64,000 nt of DNA, from the NCBI GenBank assembly GCA_963693285.1, contig OY848928.1, positions 558,501-622,500 on the forward strand, read 5' to 3'. This DNA is from Xestospongia muta (lineage: Eukaryota > Porifera > Demospongiae > Haplosclerida > Petrosiidae). Below the pieces are notes generated by a model. The model saw only the letters and a program-made list of their open reading frames with translations, made no database searches and was not told the origin of the DNA. Below, in pieces: positions 30,921-48,206 of the stretch; positions within the stretch are counted from its first letter, which is position 1, and the number at the start of each line of letters is the position of its first letter. The position numbers were made by a program, and so were the translations under genes.

Positions 30921-33900
30921 CTATTGTAAATGTTTCATTATTTGTTGGTATTGTTCCTCTAAATCGCTGAGAGAATCGTTGCTATTATCTTCCTCCTCTT
31001 CATTTTCACTATCATCGCAATCTTCAAATATCTTAAAACGTGGTAATTTATACCTCTTTATGTCTCTCGTTTGTTTATTGCTCATACCAATCAATGAAGG
31101 ATTGGTTTGAACAGGCTATATATAATAGATAATACAACAATCAATTGAAGATACTATCAAAACAGCCACTGTATACAACATTTTTGGACCAATTTAAAAG
31201 AGAAAAAATATTTGGAATACTAACACAGAATTACTAATATCAAAGACTTATCAACATTATTCAACTACTTGGGAAACAATACAATGGATAAGTCATTACA
31301 TTATAGCTTCAAAGTCCCTTTATAAAAATCTACTATTTCCCATCAAATGTTAACAATATACCTTAACAGATAGCTTGGGTTTTCTTCCTTTGTGGTCTTT
31401 TGTCTTCTGATATCGATAAACAATAATGTCAGCATTACGTCTATAAAAGAAGAGACCAGAATTATTTATATTCGTACATATACATGTTGTAACAAACCTT
31501 TTTCGATCCATATCTAATTCAGATTGTGAGTAGTACTCGTCTTGAGAATGAGAAGGCGTGGCTGATATCGAAGCACCCAAAGTATGTTTATATGAAAGTG
31601 GACTGCGATATTGTTGTTGTCTAATTTGGTATCTCCTTTCTTGTTCTTGATGGTCATCGTCATCATTAGATGAAGAACTTTCCATCCCATTTGGATAATA
31701 ACAATCATAGAATCGTCCCTTGAGGGGTGAAAGTAAAGTCTCACTCAACTAAGATAAATCATTTATACATAAATTCATCTATTTTATCCATCAACCATTT
31801 GTTCATTTATCAGATTACAACACCTCAATGTGTTTCCATCTTTTTTGCATTGGAGTGGACTCAAAAGCATCATCATTATAATCATCGTCCATGTGTTCTA
31901 GAACTGTACGCAGTTCACGCTTTCTTTTCAATGTTCCAGTTCGTCCAGTAATCACCCTTGAACCAGCTAGGATATAAAAAGAAAACAAAATGCGTCTTTT
32001 AGTCAAGAAATAAAGTTAGTGTTCAAACATACTGTTATTGCAGTCATCTCTTCTCTCGTAATTTTTGTTGTTTCTTTTGTGGCTCTGAGATGTAGGGTTA
32101 CCACCAAATTGTAGGTATTGATGACGGCAATCCTCAGGAGTAAAGTGTTTTCCCATTTTGTGAGCTACATCACCCCAAAAATCCTCACTCAATGCAGAAA
32201 CTGAATGAACAACACTGTAAAAAAGGGAACGAGGAAATATACTTGAGTTAGCATGGAGAACACACACACACACACACACACACAATGACTACCTCTTAAG
32301 TCTTTTAAGTTGATTTTCTGACCAATCAACATCTGTGTAGTCATTTTCCTCTGAGCCAGCAATCATCGCTTTCTTTGCTACAACTGAAGTTGATTTGTCA
32401 TCATTTCTTTGTTTGCTCGATTTTTTGGGTAAACAAATTTTTTTACGACGTCGGCCCATTTTTGATTTAAGAGGTTGATTCACTTTAGATTTTGAAGGTT
32501 GACTGCCACTTGGTTTGGGAGGCTGATCTACTTTAGATTTTGATAGTTTATCCCCACTTGATTTTGAAGTCTGACTGTTACTTGATTTAGGAGGACGACC
32601 TACTTTTTTCTTTTGTGCAACAGTCTTGGACCTTTTAACAGAATCAGATGTACATGTCTGTAGTTTCATGTCTTCAGTTACATTCCCTTTCTCAATTTGT
32701 GAGGTGTTCAATGATCCAGTTTTATTTCTCAATCTACTGGAGATTGAGTCTTTGTCAAGTTTGATGCTGAAAGACTTCAAAGAGACATCACTATGCTGAG
32801 ATTCGTCATTGTTTGAAGTTGTCTCTTCTTCAAACTTTATTTTTTTCACTTTAGTCAATCTCTTTGCATCTTTTTTTCTTTTACTGGAGCTCAAGTCCTC
32901 CACAATAGTTAGCTTACCACTAAAACTATTATTTAACCTTTTTGCTAACGAGTCGTCTAATGTAAGATCGATGACAGTAGATGAATTCAGACCTTGGAAT
33001 TCGCCATAACAATTATAGCTGTAACTATCGGAGGCTGTTAAATTGTCCATTGATATTACATTATGTAGTACAGGTTTAATAAGGCGACCACGTGAGGAAC
33101 GCTAGAATAGAAAAGTTATTCAACTCAGAGCACACTCAATAATAATATGATATACTTTGAGAGATGATAGGAATTGTTCTTCGTAAGAAGATTTAAAGGA
33201 AATGTTTGGAGTGACATAAACTAAAGACAATATGTTAATGATTATAATATATGTTGCAATAGATTCTTACCTTCTTCTTTAATGTCTTTAGTTTCAACAA
33301 TTGTCTCTTTATCTGTGTCCAAGGAAGGTTCCTTTGGAGTAACTGCTACTGACTCTGACGGCAAAGTAGATTCTTTATTAATATCTGATACTTACCTTCT
33401 TCTTTAATGTCTTTAGTTTCAACAATTGTCTCTTTATCTGTGTCCAAGGAAGGTTCATTTGGAGTAACTGCTACTGACTCTGAAGGCAAAGTAGATTCTT
33501 TATTAATATCTGACACTCTGAGAGAGAGAGAGAGATATGACAGTCATATGTTATGGAGCATGGCATACAATAATTTTACACCTTTTCTCCTCATCCAGAT
33601 ATGAATTTGCCAACATGGCCCAGTCTACAGGAAAACCATTTTTAAAAGCCACTGCTATATCTTCACTTAAATTCTCAGAATTAAGTGGGCCAACAAGCTT
33701 GTATAAAGAACCACTCTTAGTAACTAACTCTCGAGACGACAGTCTTTCGACAATAGGACCACTGTGCCACAAGTTTTTCATATCATCACTACAACAAGAA
33801 AGAAACAAATTCAACTATCAATTTAAAGTATGTAACTGAAGTGACATCAACAAATAATTCAGCTGGGTACATCCCTCCATAATTATACAATAATTATCTT

Positions 33901-35191
33901 ACTCTTTATATCCTTCGATAATAGTCACATCTTTTTTAACAAACATGGCTCGCCATTTCCTCAGTTGTACATGACGTTTATCAGATTTTTTAGGTAGTTT
34001 TAATACAGGCTCTGCTACATCAGATACACCATTCATCTCATTTGTCACTATAATCTCATCATGATCCAGTATAGGTTCAACTATAGCCACAGGAGGGACA
34101 GAATTGATATGAACACTGTTCACTTCTGGTATAGGAACGTCTGAAGTACTCGTTGATGGTAGTATGTCTTCTACTTTTGAGTCAGATGATGTAGTCACTT
34201 CATTAGCACTACCAATATGGCAGCTGTCCTTATTTACATCTTTGTTCAGAGATTGTTTCTTAAATTTAGACTGTTTCTTGGACTTAGATCTGGTCATTAT
34301 AGTAGAAGATGTGTCTTCTTCACTGTCAACAGCAATGCAAGCTTGTTCTCCTTGTGGTTCTTCATAAAAGTCAGTTTCAGAAATTTGAGGTGAAATGGAT
34401 TGCTGTAAACTGTTGTATTTAAAATGGACGTGATTCTTCATAAGATGAGAAGGTTCAGAATAGGTCATACGGTTATCATAGGTTCCCTGAGAGTGTTCAT
34501 ATTGAGGACAAGATGTTACACAGTCTTTATTAAAGCTCTTATGCATCATACAGAGAGGGGATAAGGGAGGTTGTTGGTGATATAAGGAGTGATGATGACT
34601 CTTAACTTGTGGTCGTAAGTAGTGATAGTTATGATGGTGGGAGGGAGGAGATGACGGGTGTCTGCGATGGTGTGAAGGGGGAGGTGACGTATGTCTGTGA
34701 CAGTGGACAAGAGGAGAAGGGGGGTGTCTGTGATAATAGGAGGAAGGTGATGAGTGTCTGTGACGGTGGGAGGAAGGTGACGAGTGTCTGTGATGGTGGG
34801 AAGGAGATGATGCGTGCTTTTGATAGTACACAGGAGATGATGGATGTCTGCGATGATGGGAAGGAGGAGGTGATAGGTGCCTATGATGGTGGGAGGTAGG
34901 ATTCGGTGGTTGATGGTGATAATAAAAAGATGGTAAGTAGTCTTGTGTGTGTGGAATATGACGCGAGGAGGTTCTGTTCCCAGAGCAACAGTGACTATTA
35001 GAACTGTAAAACTAATAAAAAGAAAAATTCAGTAACTTACATTCAACATTCTACTATAAATATCTATTATAAACAATCTTATAGTTGTAAATTTTACATT
35101 ATAACAAAATTTTATTCATTGAGCTTAATAATTATACTTAAAGATCTAGAGTAGGTACATTAAAACTTACCTGATGGTGTCTCGAGTTCAT
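30921..35191 (-). CDS. MIS18BP1: KNL2/MIS18BP1 homologue (SANTA + SANT), intact copy
   Basis: KNL2/MIS18BP1 recruits the Mis18 complex so that HJURP can load CENP-A at centromeres. Exon 1 (ATG 35191-35189) encodes MNSRHHQ. Exon 2 (to about 33904) encodes a His/Ser/Pro-rich repeat region, then an acidic/Ser-rich stretch. The SANTA domain starts at its end (KKDVTIIEGYKE) and continues in the next exon (WHSGPIVERLSS, SGSLYKLVGPL, GFPVDW). An exon starting at 33101 opens with RSSRGRLIKPVLHNV, similar to the KNL2 CENPC-k motif, and runs through a Lys/Ser-rich region with an AT-hook-like KVGRPPK. The SANT domain spans the next junction (DWSENQLKRLKR, SEDFWGDVAHKMG, CRHQYLQ). The C-terminus is charged and ends at 30921. 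The SANTA-then-SANT order is diagnostic. Confidence 0.88.
33266..33515. repeat. 125-base tandem duplication of a KNL2 exon (unit 3)
   Basis: 33266-33390 and 33391-33515 are near-identical and cover the exon reading DTDKETIVETKDIKEE with its donor. Units 1 and 2 have a single copy. The period is not a multiple of three, and the 33266-33390 copy lacks a pyrimidine-rich acceptor, so it is probably skipped. Confidence 0.85.
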
Positions 35192-35235
35192 AGTATCGCT
35201 GCCACATTGGCGCTGCTTCTAGTGCTATTGACGAA

Positions 35236-35247
35236 TGCGCATGCGCA
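35236..35247. promoter_or_regulatory. NRF1-type palindrome upstream of KNL2
   Basis: TGCGCATGCGCA, a perfect match to the NRF1 consensus, lies 45 bases upstream of the KNL2 ATG in otherwise AT-rich DNA. It sits in the short gap between KNL2 and the 3' end of Miro. Confidence 0.65.
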
Positions 35248-35436
35248 GAATAACAAAAGTGAATATAGTGATATATATTACAATAATATACAATTGTTAA
35301 TTCATATAAATATAACTAAAACAAATGATTATTAAATTTAATTAACAATTATAATAACAACAATAATATAATTCTATAATATCTTGTTCCTGCTGACGTT
35401 TTAAAGAAAATGAGAAAACACACTACAACTAAATTA

Positions 35437-41074
<5,638 letters not shown>

Positions 41075-41144
41075 GGCTATTCCCAATCATCCAAGAGGCG
41101 GAGAACAGAAGAAGAAAGACATACCTCTTCGTCACAATATAAAC

Positions 41145-41156
41145 TGCGCATGCGCA
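41145..41156. promoter_or_regulatory. NRF1-type palindrome between Miro and the divergent gene
   Basis: TGCGCATGCGCA lies in the 114-base gap between the Miro ATG (minus, 41074) and the ATG of the plus-strand gene (41189). It is identical to the 12-mer upstream of KNL2. Use for both genes is inferred. Confidence 0.7.
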
Positions 41157-41188
41157 GTCAACCAACCCGGGATGGATTAATTTTAGGT

Positions 41189-41989
41189 ATGGCCACCAAA
41201 CGTGATCCTTGGGAGCCCAGACGAGTTCAGCGAAGTTCATATCGTTCTACACGTCATTACAAACTGAAAACCCCAGAGAAAGTAATTTCAGATCACCATG
41301 GCAACGACAATCACAAGGAGACTGTGCTGTCACAATCTGCACTCAGAAAAAATGGAGGATCCAAAAGGATTCGCCAACATTTCAGTGACGATGATGAAAA
41401 TGTAATCATAAAAGATAAAAAAAGATGTAAAATTCAAACCATACCACCCACATCCAATCATGACCAACTCAAAGACCAAATAGATAATCCCAAAACAACT
41501 AAACAAAGAATGTCAAAAAATACTAGCAATAAATCGAAGTGTACAAGAACACGTAAAGGGTCCACAAAAACAATAGATAAAGATCTATCTGCATCAGTAC
41601 AGGTAATACCCACTAATGTTGACTCTGATGACCTGGCAGCCAGTCAAGTAAAACAGTTGCTTTGGCAACCTCAAGACATCATACGCAAACATGAAGATCT
41701 ATGTGAATTGGACCTTTGTTTGTTGTTCTATATACAAACTATAAACAATGAAATAACTAAACATGAAACTGATCAAATTATACAAAAAGTATTGAGGTCT
41801 CATAGTGATAGAACACGACAAGATCTAGTATCTTATATACGTATGGTCCATATGATACAGGCTTTATGTGAAAGAATAAAGAGAGAACAAGAGAAACATG
41901 AAGAGCTTCTAGACTCTATTAAACGAACACTTACCAAATTCAGAGATGAGGCGATTAAGTACGCTTCTCGGAAGAAGCAGAAGAGATAA
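41189..41989 (+). CDS. unrecognised intronless basic protein with coiled-coil C-terminus
   Basis: A single-exon frame of 266 codons from ATG 41189 (GGTATGGCC context). An in-frame ATG at 41150 falls inside the NRF1 palindrome and is less likely the start. The first ~150 residues are rich in Lys, Arg, Ser and Thr with patches such as DKKRCK, suggesting a disordered nuclear region. The C-terminal ~110 residues are predicted helical (LCLLFYIQTINNEITKHE; ALCERIKREQEKHEELLD) and end RKKQKR. I do not recognise a family. It is divergently transcribed from Miro with a shared short promoter. A chromatin- or kinetochore-associated coiled-coil protein is one possibility, without direct evidence. Confidence 0.65.
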   Translation: MATKRDPWEPRRVQRSSYRSTRHYKLKTPEKVISDHHGNDNHKETVLSQSALRKNGGSKRIRQHFSDDDENVIIKDKKRCKIQTIPPTSNHDQLKDQIDNPKTTKQRMSKNTSNKSKCTRTRKGSTKTIDKDLSASVQVIPTNVDSDDLAASQVKQLLWQPQDIIRKHEDLCELDLCLLFYIQTINNEITKHETDQIIQKVLRSHSDRTRQDLVSYIRMVHMIQALCERIKREQEKHEELLDSIKRTLTKFRDEAIKYASRKKQKR

Positions 41990-42919
41990 TGAGTTAATGA
42001 CTTAACGATGATTAATAATGGGATTATTTATTTTGTATGGATTTCCTTGATCACATCAATGCTGTTGTCATAACATTCTCATATTATCACATGTATATGA
42101 ATATATTGTAAATATCAAATATTTATATCCTCCAGGCATGTCATGTCATTAAACATGGACAGTTAAACAAGAATGTTGTATCGATACATTGTGTGAATTA
42201 TGTACTATTGACCTATCAATTATCTCATAAAGTGTTTGTAGTCGCTATAATAATTATGTCGTGATGAAGGAAATGTAATGTTTTTATTCACTTTAGTAAG
42301 AAATGTACATTATATCACCAATTATTCCAACAAATGTGTTATGTTTGTCAACAAGATGCATTATATCCTCGTCTGTGATGAAATTATTAAGGTTGGAGAG
42401 TTTACCCTATAGAATTAGTCTGGTACAATAAGATCCTTGGATGCAAGAGTTAATAGTCATGCCTTTTAAATGGTAAAATCATTTCAACTTCTATTAATGT
42501 CATTTTACTACCTATAGACATGCATGTACATTACCACAATATTATATATATATACATATATGGAGGGAATGGATGACTGGCGGCCAAGGCTTTAATTGTG
42601 TAAGGAGGACATGAGTAATTTGTTCATGTGAGATTATTAATTACTCTAGTGAAGCCAATTAATGACATTTGTATGACATTTCCAGAAACTCTGGCTACAA
42701 TCATAGTATATCATAATCTGCAGGGCTATTTTATATTAGTATCCTATTGGCTAAAACGAGACATCTAAGGTATGCATTTATTTTGGAGGATATGAACACA
42801 CCTACTTTGGCCTGTGCTATTTAAGGAGGCTATTCTGCAAGCTGCTCTCAGAGCTGACCTTAGCTGAGCTGATTAGCAGTAAATTAATTCCTGTGCTACT
42901 CAAATCATTAAACTTTAAA
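41990..42919. other. intergenic, no feature recognised
   Basis: AT-rich sequence between two plus-strand genes, with an isolated GC-richer patch (GACTGGCGGCCAAGGC near 42575). The last ~100 bases are a plausible promoter for the DNPH1-like gene. I see no conserved open frame or RNA gene. Confidence 0.5.
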
Positions 42920-43499
42920 ATGGGTGATTCAACCAAAGTATTCTTCACTCATCGAGTTTCTGGTACTCCTGAGCAAGACCCTATGGAAAAATGGTATGAT
43001 TGTGTCAGGGGTAATTTGGAGAAGTACAGCATTGATGTCAGCCTCAAGAAGAAAAAGAAGAAGGCTGGTTAGTGAAATTTAATATTGCAGAGAAATTGTA
43101 TTTGTTTTTGCAGATCGTGAAGGACTGAGTGCTGATACCATCTATTATGGAGAAATGGAATCTTTGGAGTCTGCCAATTGTATGCACATTATAATAACTA
43201 TTATTAACTATATCTTTTGGTATATTTAGGTCTTGTTGCTGATGTGACTTACCCTTCCCTTGGTGTGGGTTATGAGATCAGCTATGCTCAGAACAAGGGC
43301 TACAAAGTTGTCTGTCTTTTTCACAAAATGCCAGGACGAGGTACATAGCTGCATTACTAGTACATTGATTATATCTGACATAATAGATATGGAAAACCTG
43401 TCTCCTATGATCAGGGGAGCTACTGGGCCCAAGTTCTATGTTGAGTCTTATGAGAACGAAGAGGAACTCCAGCAAATCTTGGTGTCCCATTTGGTTTGA
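42920..43499 (+). CDS. DNPH1/Rcl-like deoxynucleotide N-hydrolase homologue with altered active site
   Basis: Four exons starting at ATG 42920; the stop is at 43497-43499. Introns are 40-50 bases with clean GT/AG sites. The core ADVTYPSLGVGYEISYA matches the VTQPSLGVGYELG core of DNPH1 (Rcl), which cleaves the N-glycosidic bond of 5-hydroxymethyl-dUMP. The C-terminal SPMIRGATGPKFYVESYE also matches. The GYE catalytic Glu is kept. The usual catalytic Asp (EQDLEWL in human) aligns with Glu in YYGEMESL, and the N-terminal GSIRGG loop is replaced by THRVSGT. An exon 1 poly-Lys stretch is unusual. It is a family member with doubtful activity, possibly a repurposed nucleotide-binding protein. Confidence 0.75.
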
Positions 43500-44353
43500 G
43501 TGCACAAAGCCCAAGATTTTGCAGATGCACAAAAATAGGAACAACTTTTCTTTTATCGTTTATAACTTTAAATTAATTTTACTCATATTGTGCACTGCCA
43601 TAATAGTTACATAATTTTGTCAAAGATACAAAAATCATTCATATAATATTAATATTTGTCATTGTCAATAAACCGTGTCCTGATCACGAAGAATTACAAC
43701 CAGCTATAGTAATCTCATTATAGTTACGCTACATAGGTATCTGAATGCTGTAGCATGGTGTAGTAGAGATATAAACTGTTATGTGGAACTAATTCGTTTA
43801 AACTAAGCTTGGATCTGGAGTCCATTAGTACCAGTCATGTACTGAAGTGCAAAAAATAAGATTTTAAAATTGATTTTCACCAAACCTTTTGTTTGGTACA
43901 AAATTAATTACTCATTGTAGGAAAGGGCTAGATACAATAAAATTCCTTCAAACAATTACCTCTAATTAGCCACTCCCAAGGAATTCCTTCATAACAAACA
44001 ATCTGTGAAGTATAAACTTGATCATCAAATTTCCAGTAAGAAAATGTAGGTAATAACTGTACAATTCTTTGCGGACTTCTTGTCTCATAAAGATTGGCTG
44101 CATTTATTGTACATGCAAGTACAGTATATGCATCATCGTGCTGATAAGCAGCTGTTACACACTAATTAATGTCTTTGTATACACTTTAAAATTTAATTTG
44201 TAATTCCAAGCATACGATAATTGTATAATCAGTCGCCTGACTACATCTAGAAGGCTTCTGTCTGATAAATATTTTGGATCTAGTGGGTTGCGTGTGGCAA
44301 AAACAAAAGATGAGGCGTGGCTTATTACAAGTTATCCACTCCTTAATAACAAT
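43500..44353. other. intergenic, no feature recognised
   Basis: AT-rich gap between the DNPH1-like gene and the Death-domain gene. An AATAAA-like signal (CAATAAACC near 43668) may serve the upstream gene. Nothing else is recognised. Confidence 0.5.
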
Positions 44354-47300
44354 ATGGATGATGAGAGTGGGCTGGAAGACCAAGACCAAGAGATTGCTAT
44401 ACAGCTTCAACTCAGACTTGAAGAAGAAGTAAGTTTAACAGACAAGGAAATAGTTATAAATAAAAAATAATAACAATATTTATATATAGCAATCTGACTT
44501 TTTCAACTATATTATATTACAGAATCCAATGAGGCCACAAAGTTTACTGTCATCAGCTGATGATAGAAATGGACAACCAGATGTCAGCGATAACTATACT
44601 GTTCCATTTGAGTCTCCATCTTATGGAGGAAGTGGACATGAAAACAGATGGGTTATTGGTGGCGAGTCTGTATTTTATCTGGAGCAATCTGAAATTAGTC
44701 ATGCAATGGATAGATTTCTAGAAATTGCCAAAGATCCACCTTCACCAATTCCAGCATCTCGAAAACCAAGTAATTAAACAGATAATGTATATAATAGGAA
44801 ATTTTTACAAGAGTTTCAGTTTGGGAAATTTTAGAAATTCGTTCAAACTTTTGCTGATATTCTTGCATTTATTTTTTTAAAGCCACTAAATTATAAACCA
44901 CCAAAAACTATTTTTGGAGTAATATACCAAATTTTATTCAGGCTGCACTATATAATTGGATAATATATATAGTAGGAATTTATTACAAGGGTTTCAATTT
45001 GGGAAATTTTAGATAAGTAGTTATAATGGAATTCAATTACAAGTCATCCAGCTATAATTATGAGTTACTATCACTACTTTATTAAGAAGAAGCAACATTA
45101 ATTTGATGTAGTTTTTATTCCATCCAGTAATAGTACATGAACATAGTTAATTTTAGCTAGTGTCTATGATAGGAATACAACAATAGTAATTATAGAATAC
45201 AGTGATGTGAAATGATCTCCATATAATATAGAGCATTTCACATGAAGTCCAAAACAACCTTAGGACTGCCTGGTATGTAGAAAATAATAAATACTTATAT
45301 AGTATATACATATTGCAACAATATTCATTCAGCTTTGAGTATTGATTTGGGATTGTGTGATATCAATTATTTCTCTAATCTATGCTTTAATGTTTTTGTA
45401 TCTAATTTTTTATACAGATCGCTTTGTGGTGAATGATTTAATAAAACTAATCTGCAGTGATTCTGTTCCTGTTGCACTGTGTTTAACTACACTCTCCGGG
45501 CTTGCTTCAAAGGAAAAGAATGACATTTTTATGTCACTCATGAGGCAGACAATAAAAGGCAAAGAATTTCAAGTCCCTCTGATGAAACAGTTATCTTCAA
45601 AGATCACAAGACCTGGTTTATCACGTTTTTGTTTTGATATAGTGGGTTCTTATCCTTTTGAGGACCCTATGTGGTTGTATGGTACTAAACGTTCAAGCAT
45701 AAGTTTGTGTCTTATGTCCAGTATTGTACGCCTTTACGCCTCACGAAATATTGGAATTGAAGATGTTACATTTGATGATATCCCTAACGATGCTGTTTCT
45801 GATCATTTTGCACTTAAACATGTCCAATGGCTGCATAAAGAAGTTTTAAAAAGAATAAATGAGTTAAAAAATCACTCATTCAAAATAAACTGTTTAAAAA
45901 TTGGTGTGTGTATTTTGAATATTTTCAATGTAGACTGTAGCAAAGCAGCATATGAATTTCTGCCATTTCTAACCCAACATTGCAGCAAACTGTTACAACT
46001 TGTATTTCTGAATATTGATCGAGATCTTAATCATCTGGAGCAGCCTCTTGGTATGGAAGATATTCGGGATTGTAACACTCCATTAAATCATTTAATTACT
46101 CCCATCCAGTCAAGAGTAAAACATCTCTGTCATTATGCCTTAGCTGGACATCAGGACTCTAGACAATGTCCATTAATAGTTGGGCTAACGGAAAAGAATT
46201 CCTCTACTGAAGAAATGTATCTTCAATTACAGAAACTTCAGACAGATATAACTCAGAGTCCAGAAGATTGTGCAGCTGCGACAAAGGCTCTAGTTTGCAC
46301 TCCTGGATCTGAAGACAACATAAGAAAAAACCTGGAAAAAATGATACTCAATGAAGTGAAGTTTTTCGATTCAATTCCCTTAAGGTGGGTTTTTCTTCGC
46401 AGTGCTATTCAAGTACAATATCCTTTACCGATGCTAATGAAAAAATCAGATATTATTAATTTGGTAGCTTCTGTGGTTGTCATGGACAACAATGAGATTG
46501 AGATGTTTCTCAAAACATTCACGAGCTTTGGAAGTCTCTTTTACGCTAGTGACATACCGTCTTTAAGAGAAATTGTCATCACAGATATAGAAAGATTTGT
46601 GACGTGCCTTGACAAGGTTTACAATCATCAAGATGATACCTCATCTGATTATGGATTAATAACGGAAGACACCATAACCAGCTTAATCAACGAGGATTTT
46701 AAGTTGTTTATGGCAGTAGTGACATCTTTTCAGCTAGCTGTTCCCATTATGAAGGGTAAAGTACTTGGAAAAGAAGAAGATGATGATAGCAAGCAAAAAT
46801 ATTATATTCCTAGTATGCGACGCTCACCTGTTGTAGATGGTCCATTGAAAGACTCGTTGTATATTTGTCTAGATCCAAAGTACATACCAGGTAATCTACA
46901 AGTCTCGCTGACACGTTCCTTTTTGAAGTATAGCAATTGTTTTCTTGTACCTTCTAAGCCAATTAATGTTACAGTCATTGAAGTTCAATGCATTAGTGAC
47001 GGGGAAACAAAGAGTGTCCAAGTTACGCTAGTAGATCATGGAGATGTTACTGAATTACGACTTGATGGTTGTCGTGAACTGTATGCCAAGACTCGTAAAC
47101 TTAGTATTGGAGTTTGTCAAGCTGCTCTAGAGAACATCACAGAGACTTTGCCATCATTGCAGTATCATTTTGCCATTTGCTGTCAAAAAGAAAAAGAGAA
47201 ATTCCACTACCTTGAAAACAGTCGTAACACTGAGTCTTTGTGTGTTGAGTGTCAGGCAATAAATCAATGCTGGCTATCAGCGTACAATGAAGTAAGACAA

Positions 47301-47669
47301 CTAATTAAGATTATTAAGTCAATTATTAATTTATTCCTTTTTTATGTGTAGTGCTCACAGCAATCTGTGCCACAAAGTAAGAAATTAAATTTAGTTTAAT
47401 TATTATATTACACTATCCATTACATAGGCACTCTCCTCACACCAGGAGAAATGACAAAACTAGCCATTGCATTGTCTAAAGAAGTTCTTGATTCTCAGAA
47501 GCTAAAAAAGCTATGCACTGCCTTAGATGTTCCAATGGAGAGGATAGAAACAATAACAGGATGGCGTCGTTTTCTTATGTTGATAATGATTTGGGAAGAA
47601 AATGCTAGCGACCGCTCCAAGCAAAATCTCCTATCTATTCTACATGACCTAGGTTATAATGACTTGTAA
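44354..47669 (+). CDS. COR-like/Death-domain protein lacking a Roc GTPase
   Basis: Exons: ATG 44354 (MDDESGLEDQDQE; an in-frame ATG at 44288 is an alternative), 44522-44769, one very large exon 45418-47290, a tiny exon near 47352-47376, and a last exon 47429-47669. The large exon encodes ~620 residues of helical sequence, then a segment (YYIPSMRRSPVV, LYICLDPKYIPGNLQVSLTR) that resembles the end of the COR region in Roco-type proteins. The last exon (LAIALSKEVLDSQKLKKLC, then helices to LHDLGYNDL) has the hydrophobic pattern of a Death domain. No P-loop or leucine-rich repeats are visible. The likely role is cytoplasmic signalling through Death-fold contacts; the COR-like label is tentative, the Death domain fairly firm. 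Confidence 0.65.
44790..45417. other. long intron of the Death-domain gene
   Basis: AT-rich with two diverged copies of a sequence containing GTTTCAATTTGGGAAATTTTAGA (near 44813 and 44990), suggesting a small internal duplication. The donor is CAAGTAATT and the acceptor TTTTTATACAG. Confidence 0.6.
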
Positions 47670-48206
47670 CTATTGTCTATTCTTTTATATACCGTATACC
47701 TTTTTATAATTATACTAGAACATTTAACAATGTAGTTTGTTGTTAACGTTTCATTCAATATAATTATGACTATATTCTTACTTAGGTTGAATATGATAAA
47801 TGTTAATTTAATGATAACAATATAAATATACTTTAATTGATGCTGAATTTAGTATAATGATGAAACTCCTGCCAGAAAAATGTAGAGGCCAACACCAATA
47901 ACCAATTGAAACCAGTATCTTATGTTAAATCAATGTCGCTATTATTTTATTATCAATTACATAAACCAATGTTAGGTGAGTTGCTACTCAACTACAAGTG
48001 ACACTAGATGGTCAAATACTATTATCACTTTGTGATTTACAACAGTTAATATTAATTAGTTGATCTTATGTGCTATTAGATCATTTGTCATAATAATATA
48101 TGATCTTTTTGTTATTTTTAAAAATAACACCAAAAATATATGTTCTTGCTGTGTGAAAACAGTAGTGTGGCGTAAATTTATTAAATTACAAAGCATAATA
48201 ATGAAG
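47670..48206. other. convergent intergenic gap, no feature recognised
   Basis: AT-rich DNA between the Death-domain gene and the 3' end of EMSY. AATAAA-type signals are likely but several candidates exist. No open frame. Confidence 0.5.
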
